From Suilimivivens sp045586385 (lineage in GTDB: Bacteria; Bacillota; Clostridia; Lachnospirales; Lachnospiraceae): DNA of 64,000 nt. Every line of letters begins with the position of its first letter. The stretch's first letter is position 1. Below the pieces are notes generated by a model. The model ran no database searches, had not been told where the DNA came from, and saw nothing but the letters and a program-made list of their open reading frames with translations. Shown piece after piece: positions 50,704-59,012 of this stretch. A program made the translations under genes and the position numbers. The DNA lies in the NCBI GenBank assembly GCA_045586385.1, contig JAZNAE010000091.1, forward strand, positions 214,794-278,793. Reading direction: 5' to 3'.

Positions 50704-51988
50704 TGTTTACTTCCTCCTTCTCTGTTTCTTTATTGCTTTCTGCATTGCCTTCCACTGTAGCAGACTCTACCGTTTCAGGTTTTGCTTTGGGCGGCCTGCC
50801 TCGTCTGGGCTTCGGCTTTTCTTCTGCTTGCACCTGTGCATTTTCTTGCGTCTTTGCTTCTTTTAATGCCTCTGCCTTGACTACTCCCGCATCACCTTCT
50901 ACCGGCTTCGCTTTGGGCGGTCTGCCTCGTCTGGGCTTCGGTTTTTCTTCTGTTTGCACCTGTGCATTTTCTTGCGTCTTTGCTTCTTCTTTTACTGCTT
51001 CTGCCTTGACTGCTCCCGCATCACCTTCTACCGGTTTCGCTTTGGGCGGTCTGCCCCGTCTGGGCTTTGGCTTTTCTTCTGTTTGCACCTGTGCATTTTC
51101 CTGCGTCTTTGCTTCTTCTTTTACTGCATCTGTCTTAACTGCTCCCGCATCACCTTCTACCGGCTTCGCTTTGGGCGGTCTACCCCGTCTGGGCTTTGGT
51201 TTCTCTTCTGTTTTTATTTCTTCGACAATTAATTCTTCCGCCACTTCCGTAAGTTGCTCTTGTGCCTTGACAACTTCCTCTTTTCCGGCAGAAGTATCAT
51301 AAAATCTCTTTACACATCCTGCATCACTGCAATTCATACAATCTTCACTACAACCGGAGCCAATCTTGGACATATCCTTACCCTTCTTTTCTCCGATAAT
51401 TTTAATTTTATTTTGAATTGCTGTAAGTACCGCAAGCACAAAGAACGCTCCCGGTGCCAATACAAAAATACTACAGGGAATATAGCTTTCCGGCATAACC
51501 GCATAACCAAACACTTCACCTGCTCCAAGAAGTTCTCTCACTGCACCGATGATAGTAAGGGCTAACGTAAATCCCAGTCCCATTCCGATTCCGTCAAACA
51601 GCGAATTAATAATATTATTTTTAGATGCATATGCTTCCGCACGTCCTAAAATAATACAGTTAACAACAATAAGCGGTATATAGAGTCCAAGTGCATCGTA
51701 TAGAAATGGTATGTACGCTTTTAACAACAATTCCACAACTGTTACGAAGGATGCAATAATAACAATAAACGCCGGAATTCTTACTTTATCCGGAATCACC
51801 TTCCTAAGAAGAGAAATAAACATGTTACTCATTGCCAATACTACCATGGTCGTAAGTCCCATTCCGAGTCCGTTTACCGCTGATGTTGTAACAGCCAATG
51901 TAGGACACATACCAAGCATAAGTACAAAGGTAGGGTTCTCACTGAGAATACCGTTTTTTAAACGTTCCAAGATATTATTTTGCTTCAT
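50696..51988 (-). CDS. rnfE: Rnf complex subunit E with AT-hook-like repeat tail
   Basis: The membrane part (about 1-205) is a normal RnfE with about six helices, including PTFVLMLGMCPTLAVTT and YIPLIVVNCIILGRAEA with the two cluster Cys. The usual protein ends near residue 205-230. Here a soluble tail of about 200 residues follows: a Cys cluster (C213, C217, C220, C225, in SGCSEDCMNCSDAGC), a Glu-rich helix, and from residue 261 four repeats of 42-43 residues, the last partial, each with the core PRRGRPPKAKP. That core matches the AT-hook motif. The ATG at 51988 has AGGAGG 8 nt upstream. The tail's role is unknown. Confidence 0.95.
   Translation of the reverse strand: MKQNNILERLKNGILSENPTFVLMLGMCPTLAVTTSAVNGLGMGLTTMVVLAMSNMFISLLRKVIPDKVRIPAFIVIIASFVTVVELLLKAYIPFLYDALGLYIPLIVVNCIILGRAEAYASKNNIINSLFDGIGMGLGFTLALTIIGAVRELLGAGEVFGYAVMPESYIPCSIFVLAPGAFFVLAVLTAIQNKIKIIGEKKGKDMSKIGSGCSEDCMNCSDAGCVKRFYDTSAGKEEVVKAQEQLTEVAEELIVEEIKTEEKPKPRRGRPPKAKPVEGDAGAVKTDAVKEEAKTQENAQVQTEEKPKPRRGRPPKAKPVEGDAGAVKAEAVKEEAKTQENAQVQTEEKPKPRRGRPPKAKPVEGDAGVVKAEALKEAKTQENAQVQAEEKPKPRRGRPPKAKPETVESATVEGNAESNKETEKEEVNND
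50777..51208 (-). repeat. tandem repeat inside rnfE (three full 126-129 bp units and one partial)
   Basis: Units lie at 51080-51208, 50951-51079 and 50825-50950 (one codon shorter), with a partial fourth at 50777-50824. Each encodes EEKPKPRRGRPPKAKPVEG and a linker ending TQENAQVQ. Near-identical DNA between units indicates recent expansion or homogenisation; unit number may vary between strains. Confidence 0.93.
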
Positions 51989-52604
51989 TGCCACTACCTC
52001 CTAACTGCATTTGGAAATAGTAAAGTCCACCATTTACCGCTGTTGTAAGTGCATCTGTGGTAACTGTCGCTCCACTGATTGCATCAATTTCACTATCCAT
52101 GGTTGAACCGGACTTTGTATAGGTAAAACTTGCAACCTGCTTGTTGGCAAACTGCGGTTTTAATACATCTTCTGCCTTCATTCCAAGACCTGCTGTTTCT
52201 GCAATACTTAAAATAGAAATACCGTTTAATGTACCATCATTTTTAAGACCCATGGTAATGGTAATATTACCGCCATATCCGGCACTAGTGGTTACGGTAA
52301 GTATATTTCCGAGTACATTTCCGCCCTCGTCTACCGCTTCTAACACATTATCAACTGTAATAGTTTCATAACCGGCTTTTATAAAGCCGTCCATAAATTC
52401 ACCTGCAGGCATCCCTTCCTGCACCATAACAAAATCTGCAGCACCCGGAAAAACTTCTGCATAAGCTTCTTTTGCCGCTTTTTCTTCGGCAATCGCGATA
52501 GGTTCTTTGGTAATCTGATAAACAAATCCGAGTATCAATCCTGCAAAAAGTGTTATCACAAGTATAATCATCGCATCTTTTAACATACCGTTTATATTTT
52601 TCAT
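51975..52604 (-). CDS. rnfG: Rnf complex subunit G (covalent FMN)
   Basis: A 209-residue subunit with one N-terminal membrane helix (about 10-30) and an extracytoplasmic FMN-binding domain. The flavinylation motif SGATVTTDALTTAV lies near residue 180, where ApbE attaches FMN to Thr. GYGGNITITMGLKNDG is the usual preceding strand. It overlaps rnfD by 4 bp upstream and rnfE downstream by 14 bp, so translation is coupled. Confidence 0.96.
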   Translation of the reverse strand: MKNINGMLKDAMIILVITLFAGLILGFVYQITKEPIAIAEEKAAKEAYAEVFPGAADFVMVQEGMPAGEFMDGFIKAGYETITVDNVLEAVDEGGNVLGNILTVTTSAGYGGNITITMGLKNDGTLNGISILSIAETAGLGMKAEDVLKPQFANKQVASFTYTKSGSTMDSEIDAISGATVTTDALTTAVNGGLYYFQMQLGGSGNEAK

Positions 52605-53533
52605 ACCTTTTCCCCTCCTTTTCCAAAGGCTTTGGGAAGGGTAATCTTCTCAATCAACGGAACAAGCAGATTACCGATAATAATTGCATAGGATACACCT
52701 TCTGCAGAGGGACCGAAAACTCTGAAAATACCGGTCATTATTCCGAGGAAAATACCATACAGGTATTGTCCCTTTTTTGTAATTGGTCTCGTCACATAAT
52801 CTGTTGCCATAAAGAATGCTCCAAGCATCAGACCGCCACCTGCAAGATGAGCACTGATAAAGGAAAAATCAAGACCATGCCCGCCGAACAAAATTAAAAA
52901 GATTACAAAACTCACAATGTAGCTTCCCGGAATCTTAAGGTCAATAATTCCGAGAAGAATCAGAAAGCATGCACCGATCACAATGGCAATCATGGATGTT
53001 TCACCGATTGTACCTGCCGTACGTCCGATTACCATATCAAATACATTCTCGCTTTCTCCTGCCTTTAAAGCGGCAAGCGGTGTTGCTCCCGTATAGGTAT
53101 CACAATCAAAATTACACATGATGGAGGTATAAGAAATGAGCAGAAAACATCTTGCGCCAAGAGCGGGATTCATAAAATTCTGTCCCAAACCTCCGAAAAG
53201 CATTTTGACAACCAATATCGCAAACACACCACCCACAACACCAATCCACCAGGGTGCGGCCGGAGGCAGATTTAGTGCCAGCAAAAGACCTGTTACAACC
53301 GCAGAGAAATCTCCCACCGTCACCTTTTTATGTAATAATTTTTCAAACAAAAACTCTGTAAGTACCGTAGTTGCTACGGTTACACATACAAGCATAAGTG
53401 CATTTAATCCAAAATTATAAATACCAAATCCCATCGCCGGTAAGAGTGCAATTACTACGGCAATCATTATATTGCTTGTAGTAAGCTTTGACCTGATATG
53501 CGGATTAGATGACACTTTCATCAAATCACTCAT
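52601..53533 (-). CDS. rnfD: Rnf complex subunit D (covalent FMN)
   Basis: A 310-residue integral membrane subunit with about eight to nine helices. The Thr of DTYTGATPLAALK near residue 155 fits the covalent FMN site of RnfD/NqrB. NPALGARCFLL precedes it, and FMATDYVTRPITKKGQ follows near residue 240, as in the family. It starts 12 bp after rnfC and overlaps rnfG by 4 bp. Confidence 0.96.
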   Translation of the reverse strand: MSDLMKVSSNPHIRSKLTTSNIMIAVVIALLPAMGFGIYNFGLNALMLVCVTVATTVLTEFLFEKLLHKKVTVGDFSAVVTGLLLALNLPPAAPWWIGVVGGVFAILVVKMLFGGLGQNFMNPALGARCFLLISYTSIMCNFDCDTYTGATPLAALKAGESENVFDMVIGRTAGTIGETSMIAIVIGACFLILLGIIDLKIPGSYIVSFVIFLILFGGHGLDFSFISAHLAGGGLMLGAFFMATDYVTRPITKKGQYLYGIFLGIMTGIFRVFGPSAEGVSYAIIIGNLLVPLIEKITLPKAFGKGGEKV

Positions 53534-53545
53534 TGCTGTTTCCTC

Positions 53546-54862
53546 CTACTTTTTCTTCTTGGCAAGCTGCATCTTACGCATAGATTTAATCACCTGGGTA
53601 AGAGGTCTCTTGGCCGGGCATATATAACTGCAACAGCCACATTCACAGCATTCCATTCCGTTATTTTTTACAAAGGCTTCTTCATCATAATGCTCTGCAT
53701 AGTCTGCCAACCTGCTGGGAACCACTCTTCCCGGACAAACTTCTACGCATTTACCACAATTAATACATGCACTTGGTTCCATGGCAGAAACTTCATCCTT
53801 CGTCAGGCAAAGCAATGCTGAAGATGTTTTTGTAGCAGGAACATCTAAATCAAAAATACCAAATCCCATCATGGGACCACCGGAAACGATTTTCACGGCT
53901 TTCTTCTTAAAACCACCGGCTTCTTCTACCAGTTCATGGTAATTTGTACCAATTCTCACTTTAAAATTGCGCGGGTCTACAATAGCGTCTCCCGTAACAG
54001 TCACAATTCGATACATTAAAGGTTTTCCCTCTATCACGGCATTGTGAATGGCAATCACGGTATCGACATTGTTTACCACACACCCTGCATCTGCCGGTAA
54101 CTGGGAGGAATTAATCGCTCTTCCTGTCGTGGCAAAAATCAAATGACGCTCAGAACCCTGCGGATATTTTGTTTTTAACGCTTTTACCGCAATTTTTGGT
54201 TCATCTTTGGTCAAATCTTTTAAGAGTTCAATACAATCCGGCTTATTATCCTCTACAGCCAAAATACCTCTGGCATTATCAAATAAACTCAAAGAAACCT
54301 TAAGTCCGCTAATCAGTTTTTCAGGCTCCTCTAACATTTTTCTGTAATCGGAAGTCAGATAAGGCTCACATTCCGCACAGTTTACAATCACATACTCAAT
54401 CTTCTCCGGTTCTTTTGGGGAAAGTTTAATAAATGTGGGAAATCCTGCACCACCCATACCTACAATACCGGCTTCTTTAATCATATTAATTTTTTCTTCC
54501 CTGGTGAGTTCTTCAAAAGGCTTTACTTCCGGCCATTCTACTTCTTTATATTCACCATCGTTTTCAATGACAATACTCATTACATTGTCACCTGTCACTA
54601 CACGCCTCGGCTCTACTGCCTTTACTGTTCCCGAAACGGTCGCATAAATAGGTGAAGAAACAAAGCCTGTGGCTTCTGCAATCTTCTGTCCTACAAGCAC
54701 CCGATCCCCCTTAGCAACAATAGCGCTTGCCGGTGCCCCGATGTGCTGTGAGAGCGGATAAACCAAGTCGCCCTTGGGCAGAATCTCTTTAATCGGCTTA
54801 TCCTTCGACAAGTCCTTACCGTCGTAGGGATGTATTCCTCCTACAAAAGTCAATTTTGCCAT
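53546..54862 (-). CDS. rnfC: Rnf complex subunit C (NADH/FMN site)
   Basis: The cytoplasmic subunit that reduces NAD+. The 438 residues include an N-terminal barrel-like domain (about 1-115), the NADH/FMN fold with GIVGMGGAGFPTFIKL near residue 133 and NCAECEPYLTSDYR near 160, and the soluble SLBB-type region. At the C-terminus (about 370-420) are two 4Fe-4S motifs, CINCGKCVEVCPGR and CCECGCCSYICPAKR. It is the first gene of the operon rnfCDGEAB, the clostridial order, with GGAGG before the ATG. No clear strong promoter could be fixed in the 150-bp divergent region to the nuclease gene. Confidence 0.97.
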   Translation of the reverse strand: MAKLTFVGGIHPYDGKDLSKDKPIKEILPKGDLVYPLSQHIGAPASAIVAKGDRVLVGQKIAEATGFVSSPIYATVSGTVKAVEPRRVVTGDNVMSIVIENDGEYKEVEWPEVKPFEELTREEKINMIKEAGIVGMGGAGFPTFIKLSPKEPEKIEYVIVNCAECEPYLTSDYRKMLEEPEKLISGLKVSLSLFDNARGILAVEDNKPDCIELLKDLTKDEPKIAVKALKTKYPQGSERHLIFATTGRAINSSQLPADAGCVVNNVDTVIAIHNAVIEGKPLMYRIVTVTGDAIVDPRNFKVRIGTNYHELVEEAGGFKKKAVKIVSGGPMMGFGIFDLDVPATKTSSALLCLTKDEVSAMEPSACINCGKCVEVCPGRVVPSRLADYAEHYDEEAFVKNNGMECCECGCCSYICPAKRPLTQVIKSMRKMQLAKKKK

Positions 54863-55013
54863 CTCAATCCTCCGTTGTATAAAAAATGCTAATCTTCTTA
54901 TATAAATATACTATTTTTTTGTCGAAAATACTACTGCAAAATCTAAAAATGTGCTAAACTTAATTCAGAAATTCTGTTTTATATCATTCAGAATTCGCAT
55001 TCAGGAGGTGTTC

Positions 55014-56117
55014 ATGAAAACCGAAGAAATCATTTTAAATAATTTTACTCTGAATTATCCCTTAGAACGTTTGGCTCCTTTAAACGAAGTTCTTTTTATA
55101 GATATAGAAACAACCGGCTTTACAGCCGCAAAATCCCAATTATATTTAATAGGCTGTGCTTTTTATCACGAAGAGAATTGGCAGATTAAACAATGGTTTG
55201 CCCAATCTCCTGAAGAAGAACCTGAATTATTAAAGGCTTTTTTTACTTTTGCGGAAAAATTTTCTTATCTCATGCATTATAACGGCAATAATTTCGATTT
55301 GCCGTACTTAAAACAAAAAATAAAACAATATGACTTACCCTACAGTTTCAACAATTTCGAAGGCATTGATATTTACAGACGTATTTATCCATACAAAAAC
55401 TTTTTAAAGCTTCCCAATTGTAAGCAGAAAACGATTGAATACTTCCTTAACATTTCACGCGAAGATACATTTACAGGCGGTGAATTAATCAATTTATATA
55501 ATGATTACATCACCTCACATGATTACAACTTATATCATGCCCTGCTGTTACATAATACAGATGATATCAAAGGCATGTTGGAAATCCTGCCAATCTTGTC
55601 CTATTATGATTTATTTAACTGCAATATAAAAGCACGGAAGGTACAGGCAAATTACTACAATGACATACACGGCATCCCACGCAAAGAGCTTCTCATGAAA
55701 ATCGTCTTTGCTTCTCCCCTTCCGGTATCTATTTCTGCAATGGCAAAAGGCTGCCATTTCAAAGGCGAAGGACATGAGGGAACATTAATCATTCCGATTT
55801 ATGAAGAAGAAATGAAATATTACTATGCAAATTACAAAGATTATTATTATCTTCCTACAGAAGATGCCGCCATGCATAAATCCATTGCTTCTTTTGTTGA
55901 CAAGGAATACCGCGAACAGGCAACAGCGTCTAACTGTTATACAAGGAAATTCTCTTCTTACCTGCCCCAGTGGGATGTGCTGGTAGAGCCGTTCTTTAAA
56001 AGGGAATATAAGACTAATGATTTATTTTTTGAACTTACGGATGAAATTAAGAAAGACAGGCAACTGTTTTCGGATTATGCAAGCCATGTGCTGAATATTA
56101 TGGCGGTGCAGCCATAA
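55014..56117 (+). CDS. YprB-type RNase H-like exonuclease
   Basis: A 367-residue protein. Its first 210 residues form a DEDD-type exonuclease fold: VLFIDIETTGF with Asp30 and Glu32, then MHYNGNNFDLPYLK and HNTDDIKGMLEI with the later acidic residues. This is the ribonuclease H-like YprB domain seen in Firmicutes. The rest (about 220-367) is an uncharacterised C-terminal part, predicted beta then helical. GGAGG stands 5 nt before the ATG at 55014; a longer frame to 54951 lacks a site. It is divergent from rnfC. The substrate (DNA or RNA) is not known. Confidence 0.85.
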   Translation: MKTEEIILNNFTLNYPLERLAPLNEVLFIDIETTGFTAAKSQLYLIGCAFYHEENWQIKQWFAQSPEEEPELLKAFFTFAEKFSYLMHYNGNNFDLPYLKQKIKQYDLPYSFNNFEGIDIYRRIYPYKNFLKLPNCKQKTIEYFLNISREDTFTGGELINLYNDYITSHDYNLYHALLLHNTDDIKGMLEILPILSYYDLFNCNIKARKVQANYYNDIHGIPRKELLMKIVFASPLPVSISAMAKGCHFKGEGHEGTLIIPIYEEEMKYYYANYKDYYYLPTEDAAMHKSIASFVDKEYREQATASNCYTRKFSSYLPQWDVLVEPFFKREYKTNDLFFELTDEIKKDRQLFSDYASHVLNIMAVQP

Positions 56118-56174
56118 GTAGACCTAATTACAATTGTGTCAATATATTGCATCTGAACCTTGGAGGAATATCTT

Positions 56175-56750
56175 ATGAAAATTAAAAATATTACAATATT
56201 AACAATGGCTTTACTTATTGCAACAATGCTTGTTGGATGTTCTTCATCGGCAGAGCCTGTAAAAGAAACCAAGGAAGCGGAAACAACATCTGTTAAAGAC
56301 GAATCACACAAAGAAACGGTAACAAAGGTAGCTTCGCCCACTCCTGATTCTACGCCCGAACCTACACCTGTAGCAACAAACGAATCCGGTGTAAATGAAA
56401 AAGTTGATATGGATTCTACATTACCCGGAATAGAGTGGATGAGTACTTTTGAGGGAATCATTAAAGAACCTAAATTTGTAGTCTTCAATGACCAAACTAA
56501 TAAAAAGATAATCGCAGAAGAAGAACAAAAAATAAAATTTGAACCAGGCGATATATTGTGTATTTATAAACCTGACAACGCAGGAATATCGTATTATCAT
56601 GCCGCAGGGGTAGTAACTACAACCATCTCACACACAAACTCATGTTTTGAACTTGTATGTGAAGGAGTTGAAGAGGAAACATGCATTCAGGCAGGAATTG
56701 TTTCGTCTGAATATGAAACATTGACAATTTCTATAATACTTATACCTTGA
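56175..56750 (+). CDS. uncharacterised lipoprotein
   Basis: A 191-residue exported lipoprotein. Its signal peptide ends in the lipobox LVGC (Cys22). A Glu/Lys/Thr-rich spacer and a Pro/Thr repeat (SPTPDSTPEPTPVA) follow, then a C-terminal domain of about 100 residues with IEWMSTFEGIIKEPKFVVF and later Cys residues (NSCFELVCEGVEEETC). I do not recognise the domain. The ATG at 56175 has GGAGG 8 nt upstream. It is followed by a terminator shared with sstT. It could be a surface ligand-binding protein. Confidence 0.75.
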   Translation: MKIKNITILTMALLIATMLVGCSSSAEPVKETKEAETTSVKDESHKETVTKVASPTPDSTPEPTPVATNESGVNEKVDMDSTLPGIEWMSTFEGIIKEPKFVVFNDQTNKKIIAEEEQKIKFEPGDILCIYKPDNAGISYYHAAGVVTTTISHTNSCFELVCEGVEEETCIQAGIVSSEYETLTISIILIP

Positions 56751-56830
56751 CTAGCAAACTCAATTTGAACCGGTGGGAACTCCATATCCATCCGGTAGCT
56801 GTATTTTCACTGCAAACCCATTCTCTTATA

Positions 56831-56859
56831 AAAAGAGCTATCCTCCCGGATAGCTCTTT
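56831..56859. terminator. convergent terminator between the lipoprotein gene and sstT
   Basis: A 12-bp perfect stem (AAAGAGCTATCC/GGATAGCTCTTT) with a 4-nt loop. Confidence 0.85.
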
Positions 56860-56902
56860 ATCAACTCATACTCTCCACTTTTATATTACTTTTAACAAAT
56901 AT

Positions 56903-58126
56903 CTAAAACTTCACTTCTTTTCCTTGTTTTTTCCATTCCATAAATTCTGCTGTGGCTGCAAACATAACATCACCGGATGAGTTAATTGCCGTTTCCAAAG
57001 AATCCTGTACTACACCAATGATAAATCCTACTGCTACTGCCTGCATGGCTATGTCATTACCGATTCCAAATAAGGAACATGCCATGGGAATCAGAAGAAG
57101 GGAACCACCTGCCACGCCGGATGCACCACATGCACCGAGAGTCGCAATAACAGCCAAAATAAATGCTGTCGGAATATCTACGGAAATTCCCATAGTATTT
57201 GCAACTGTTAATGCCATTACCGTAATCGTTATTGCTGCGCCATCCATGTTAATGGTTGCGCCAAGGGGAATGGACACTGAATAGAAGTCTTTTTCCAGTC
57301 CAAGTTTCTCACATAAATTCATATTGATGGGAATGTTGGCTGCAGAACTTCTTGTAAAGAACGCGGTCAATCCGCTTTCCTTAAAGCACTTAAACACAAG
57401 TGGATACGGATTTCTTCTAAGGCATATAAATACAACCAACGGGTCAACCACTAATGCAACCACAAGCATACAACCCACTAATAGAAGTAACAGTTTTCCA
57501 TACTCAGTAAAGATTTCTAATCCGTTAGTAGACACGGAAGAAAAAACAAGTCCAAAAATTCCGAAAGGTGCCAAATTAATAATCCAACGCACTGTCTGGG
57601 ACACTGCATCCGAAAAATCAATGATTGTTTTCTTTGTATTTTCAGAGGCAAGCTGCTTCATTGCCAAACCAAAAATAACCGCCCATGTTAAAATGCCAAT
57701 ATAATTTCCGTTTGCAACAGCTGTAACCGGATTAGCAACCATATTATTTAACAGTGTATTAAGCACTTCCCCGATTCCGCCCGGTGCCGTGCTTTCTGTA
57801 GCATCTGCAAGCTGAATGGTAACCGGGAACAAAAAGCTTGCAATAACCGCTGTGAACGCAGCCAAGCAAGTACTCATCATATACAAAACAATTACTGTTC
57901 TGAATCGTTTTCCAACACCGCCTTTTGCATTGGCAACCGAACTAAGCACTAAGATAAAGACAAGTACAGGTGCGATTGCTTTCAGTGCTCCTACAAACAC
58001 ATTTCCAAACACAGAAATAACCGTTGCATCCGGTATCAGTATACCCAAAACAGTTCCGAGCACAAGTCCGATTAAAATTCTTATAATCAAACTGATAGAA
58101 TTCCATTTTTTAATCACTTTACTCAT
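56903..58126 (-). CDS. sstT: sodium:serine/threonine symporter
   Basis: A 407-residue dicarboxylate/amino acid:cation symporter (DAACS) family protein with about eight to nine membrane helices and two re-entrant loops. SstT hallmarks are FFTRSSAANIPINMNLCEKLGL near residue 285 (split by the loop), the transport motif PLGATINMDGAAITITVMAL near residue 310 and SGVAGGSLLLIPMACSLFGI later. It imports serine and threonine with Na+. I placed the start at 58126 (GGAGAT upstream). It is flanked by terminators on both sides and stands as its own unit. Confidence 0.93.
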   Translation of the reverse strand: MSKVIKKWNSISLIIRILIGLVLGTVLGILIPDATVISVFGNVFVGALKAIAPVLVFILVLSSVANAKGGVGKRFRTVIVLYMMSTCLAAFTAVIASFLFPVTIQLADATESTAPGGIGEVLNTLLNNMVANPVTAVANGNYIGILTWAVIFGLAMKQLASENTKKTIIDFSDAVSQTVRWIINLAPFGIFGLVFSSVSTNGLEIFTEYGKLLLLLVGCMLVVALVVDPLVVFICLRRNPYPLVFKCFKESGLTAFFTRSSAANIPINMNLCEKLGLEKDFYSVSIPLGATINMDGAAITITVMALTVANTMGISVDIPTAFILAVIATLGACGASGVAGGSLLLIPMACSLFGIGNDIAMQAVAVGFIIGVVQDSLETAINSSGDVMFAATAEFMEWKKQGKEVKF

Positions 58127-58154
58127 TTGTACATCTCCTACATTTTTCTTTTTT

Positions 58155-58185
58155 AAAAGGGATATCCAAACAGGATATCCCTTTT
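58155..58185 (-). terminator. terminator after cheR
   Basis: A 13-bp perfect stem (AAAAGGGATATCC/GGATATCCCTTTT) with a 5-nt loop. It closes the RpiR-to-cheR unit, just before sstT. Confidence 0.88.
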
Positions 58186-58201
58186 CCATTGTAATAATTC
58201 A

Positions 58202-58984
58202 CTATTTTACAGGTTTTTCATAGTAGAACGAATTTTTACGTTCATATCCCATATCTCTATGATTAATAATCTGCTCCGTACTTCCTATAAAAAGTACTCC
58301 CCCTGAGGCTAATGATGTATAAAATTTTCTGAACACATCATCCTTTGCTTCTTCAGTAAAATAGATGAGTACATTTCTACATACAATCATGTGATAGCCG
58401 GTAGCATAATTATTCTCAAGCAAATTATGCTCTTTAAACTCTACTCGCGACTTAATTTCATCAGATATCTGATAAGAAAGTCCAACCTTAGTAAAATATT
58501 TTTGTTTTAAATCTTTCGGCACAGCTGCAATACTCTTCTCACTGTAAAGTCCAACCTTTGCCTTGGCAATTACCTGTTTATCCAAATCTGTTGCTGTAAT
58601 ATGTATCATATTAAGCGGTATGTGTCTGGACAATGCCATAACCAATGAATAGGGTTCATCACCGGTCGAACATGCTGCACTCCAAATCTTTAAATTCTTA
58701 CCGAATTTACCAATCAGTTCCGGAATTATCTGCTTGTCCATAAGATCCCATTGCTCGGGATTTCTGTAAAACTCTGACACATTAATGGTTAGATAAGTTA
58801 CAAACTCTTCAAACATTGCACGGTCTGTCTTTAATGCTCCGACATAACCTTCATAGCCTTTGTAGCCATGCTTTGCTATCAAAGAATCAATCCTTCGTTT
58901 CATCTGACGCTCTTTATAAGCGTTTAAATCAATTTTGGTTAATTGAAAGATGGCTTCCTTAAACTTCTCGTAATCGTATGTCAT
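58202..58984 (-). CDS. cheR: CheR-type protein methyltransferase
   Basis: SAM-dependent methylation of glutamates in chemoreceptors. The 260 residues comprise the N-terminal helical domain (about 1-75) and the SAM domain with WSAACSTGDEPYSLVMAL near residue 110 and MIVCRNVLIYF near residue 205. Both are standard for CheR. I chose the ATG at 58984 over a TTG two codons earlier. No chemotaxis genes (cheA, cheB, MCPs) are nearby; it lies at the end of the cmk-ispH-rpsA unit, 28 bp after rpsA. Confidence 0.93.
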   Translation of the reverse strand: MTYDYEKFKEAIFQLTKIDLNAYKERQMKRRIDSLIAKHGYKGYEGYVGALKTDRAMFEEFVTYLTINVSEFYRNPEQWDLMDKQIIPELIGKFGKNLKIWSAACSTGDEPYSLVMALSRHIPLNMIHITATDLDKQVIAKAKVGLYSEKSIAAVPKDLKQKYFTKVGLSYQISDEIKSRVEFKEHNLLENNYATGYHMIVCRNVLIYFTEEAKDDVFRKFYTSLASGGVLFIGSTEQIINHRDMGYERKNSFYYEKPVK

Positions 58985-59012
58985 ACACAATCACCCGGAC
59001 CTTTATTGTATT

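Noticed and set aside
50777..51208. Regularly spaced repeats that could suggest a CRISPR array
   Set aside because: Units are 126-129 bp, continuous without unique spacers, and keep the rnfE frame; they are a coding tandem repeat.
50703..51302. A 199-codon plus-strand open frame opposite rnfE with Phe/Ser/Ala-rich repeats
   Set aside because: It is the antisense shadow of the rnfE tandem repeat; it has no ribosome binding site and the rnf operon is continuous on the other strand.
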